NCBI GenBank assembly: GCA_035511075.1
Contig: DATKFW010000034.1
Span: 1-64,000 of the forward strand
Source of the DNA: DATAUD01 sp035511075
Lineage (GTDB): Bacteria > Verrucomicrobiota > Verrucomicrobiia > Limisphaerales > Palsa-1400
DNA length: 64,000 bases
Direction of reading: 5' to 3'
The notes beneath the pieces are model-generated. The model worked only from the letters and a program-made list of their open reading frames with translations, was not told the DNA's origin and searched no databases. A program made the translations under genes and the position numbers. Each line of letters opens with the position of its first letter. Within the stretch, counting starts at the first letter, position 1. Shown here one piece after another: positions 62,680 through 64,000 of the stretch.

Positions 62680-62749
62680 AATCTCGTTCTACCTCTAGTG
62701 GCGCTTTTTCGGGGCCAAATTGGTTCAGGTAAAAAGAGAAGTATTGGAT

Positions 62750-63322
62750 TTATTTTGAATCGCCCTTGAGTTGCTCGTAAAGCCAAGCCCGGGAGTAAGC
62801 CCAGTAACGCTTGGCGGTGGACTCCGATAGGCCCAAGGCCTCGCCGGCCTCGGCGATGCTCAGGCCGGTAAAAAAACGAAGTTTGACCAACTCGCCTTTG
62901 ACGGGATCTTCCCGAGCCAACTCTCGCAACGCGTCATCCACACGGATGAGAGTGTCGTCATCCGAATGGATCGCCATATCCAGTTGGTCCAAGTCCACGC
63001 GCGCCAGTCCCTGGCCGTGGCGGAGGCGGTTCTTGCGGCGGGCATTATCGATGAGGATACGGCGCATCGCCTCGGCAGCGGCGGCGAAAAAGTGTCCCCG
63101 GCTGTTCCATTGCTGATCGTGCGAGCCCGCCAGCCGAAGCCAGGCCTCGTGGACCAGCGCGGTGGGCTGAAGTGTCTGGCCTGCGGCCTCGTGCGCCATT
63201 TTATGAGCCGCCAGTTTGCGCAGTTCCTCATAGACCAAAGGAAGCAATTGGCCGGCGGCCTTGGGATCGCCAGCATCAATGGCGCTAAGCAACTGGGTGA
63301 CGTCAGACACGGCGAAATCCAT
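62750..63322 (-). CDS. ECF-type sigma factor (TIGR02999 family)
   Basis: A 190-residue sigma factor from ATG 63322 (MDFAVSDVTQLLSAI), the start that aligns with the two related sigma genes; the frame is open to 63415. Region 2 reads DPKAAGQLLPLVYEELRKLA and HFFAAAAEAMRRILIDNARRK; region 4 reads LVKLRFFTGLSIAEAGEALG with the HTH LSESTAKRYWAYSRAWLYEQL. It precedes the WD40 kinase gene by 70 bp on the same strand, so it is probably the kinase's partner. It closely resembles the sigma factor at 33514. Confidence 0.93.
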   Translation of the reverse strand: MDFAVSDVTQLLSAIDAGDPKAAGQLLPLVYEELRKLAAHKMAHEAAGQTLQPTALVHEAWLRLAGSHDQQWNSRGHFFAAAAEAMRRILIDNARRKNRLRHGQGLARVDLDQLDMAIHSDDDTLIRVDDALRELAREDPVKGELVKLRFFTGLSIAEAGEALGLSESTAKRYWAYSRAWLYEQLKGDSK

Positions 63323-63484
63323 CCTAAACGGATTGCGAGCCGCAAGCAATGAAAAGCCGCGACACGAAAAGCGGTGACGTAAGGAATTCTGATAGGGCCT
63401 AGACACGGATTCCACTCCAGGTAATAATTGAATGCGACAGGTTAATTTCGACTGGCTGCCAACTTGCTCAACCTGCTGATTGTA

Positions 63485-63712
63485 TCACAGGCGTTTCAAC
63501 CATCTGGTGATCACCGTCCCTCCGCCGGACAGAGAGAAGTCATCGTAAACAGTGAAAGGCCCGGAACTCGTAAGATTGTCCGTCTTGTCAAAAGGTTGCC
63601 TGTAAAGCACAACTGGAATACCCGCCTTGGCACTGAATGCGACCAGCATTCCCCACGCTAGAATCGATACGATCCTTACGCTCATCCTCCCCAAGCGTTG
63701 GCTGGCTTTCAT
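63485..63712 (-). CDS. Short exported protein, possibly truncated
   Basis: A 75-residue frame with a signal peptide (SVRIVSILAWGMLVAFSAKAG) and a mature start IPVVLYRQPFDKTDN, then FTVYDDFSLSGGGTVIT, resembling the first strand of exported beta-sandwich proteins that are normally about 200 residues. The frame stops right after this strand, so the gene may be broken or simply short. No continuation in another frame is convincing. Confidence 0.4.
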   Translation of the reverse strand: MKASQRLGRMSVRIVSILAWGMLVAFSAKAGIPVVLYRQPFDKTDNLTSSGPFTVYDDFSLSGGGTVITRWLKRL

Positions 63713-64000
63713 GCAAAGTCAAGCACATTAAGCGCACATTCCATGTCGATCAAGCCGCGACAGATGGCAGAGGATTCACAGGAAAGCGCTTGCCTCTCCC
63801 ACTTTTATATGGGACGTTAAAAGTTGTGAGAGATGAGGTTCTTTGACAATTTGGGAAAAGAGATTGCTCGCGGGGCCGGCCACCAACGCAACGACGTTCA
63901 CCACGTAAAACGTGGCTAAGGCGCGGAGTTGTTGGAAAATAATTCCTGGCTCCCTGCCACGTTCTACGTGGGTAAGCGCTCACTGCACGGCTCACGTCAC
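63713..64000. other. Right-edge non-coding region with two near-identical palindromes
   Basis: No credible gene was found. CCACGTAAAACGTGG (63901-63915) and CCACGTTCTACGTGG (63957-63971) share 6-bp arms and differ only in the 3-nt loop, with starts 56 bp apart. They may be twin operators or small hairpins of an element that continues beyond the window. TTTGACAATTTGG at about 63842-63854 resembles a -35 region but no -10 was identified. Confidence 0.4.

Noticed and set aside
63750..63995. 81-residue minus-strand frame at the right edge
   Set aside because: It is Arg-rich, spans two palindromes, and has no domain; a second frame in the same place is equally open, so neither is called.

Overview
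The window is GC-rich bacterial chromosome, most likely from a Verrucomicrobiota bacterium of the Pedosphaera/Limisphaerales type. This rests on family content, not on a marker gene. There are orphan prepilin-like proteins with the H-X9-DG motif, large Ser/Thr kinases carrying TPR or WD40 sensor regions next to TIGR02999-type ECF sigma factors, PQQ-type beta-propeller proteins, many secreted Ig/LamG proteins, and scattered glycoside hydrolases. I see no rRNA, tRNA, CRISPR array, phage or complete insertion sequence.

Layout. 0-6.3 kb (minus strand): a tightly overlapping operon of two PQQ-like propeller proteins, a DUF3311 protein, an SSF sodium symporter and a left-truncated adenylate-forming enzyme, divergent from a MarR regulator. 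7-15 kb: a membrane-anchored half-AraC protein, an N-acetylhexosamine-kinase-like enzyme with a clan GH-D glycosidase, a pseudopilin, a DUF4038 glycosidase and a HEAT-repeat protein. 15-21.3 kb (minus): kdpABC, then a KdpE-like regulator whose phospho-acceptor Asp is Glu, a stand-alone UspA protein where KdpD would be expected, and an SMR transporter gene interrupted by an amber codon. 21.5-25.2 kb: KDPG aldolase, a Cys-rich mini-protein and a GH2 enzyme. 25.4-32.2 kb: a receiver-histidine kinase, a pseudopilin, a large Ig-like secreted protein and an L,D-transpeptidase, followed by a MITE-like nested palindromic element (32.25-32.52 kb).

32.6-39.2 kb (minus): the first Ser/Thr kinase locus (TPR kinase, seven-bladed propeller, ECF sigma, secreted protein). 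39.3-39.7 kb: remnants of an IS3-type transposase gene and a hydrolase. 40-45.7 kb: phosphoglucose isomerase, a P3A-type proton ATPase, two mini-genes and a DUF2950 protein. 45.7-47 kb: a PP2C phosphatase with a 140-residue minimal kinase. 47.1-49.3 kb: a sigma-54 promoter with type II glutamine synthetase, then a fluoride riboswitch controlling crcB and DUF190. 49.3-58 kb: a TPR sulfotransferase, a LamG protein, a GH116 enzyme with a methyltransferase, a His-rich mini-protein and ribBA. 58.2-63.4 kb (minus): the second kinase locus, with an intact ECF sigma, a kinase bearing 14 WD40 repeats, and a truncated second sigma gene.

The genes suggest an aerobic or facultative heterotroph that degrades polysaccharides, with heavy investment in phospho-signalling, ion homeostasis (K+, H+, F-) and a large exported proteome. 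The most unusual parts are the kdp locus without its kinase, the amber-interrupted SMR gene, the minimal kinase/phosphatase pair, the kinase-sigma loci and the nested palindromic element.
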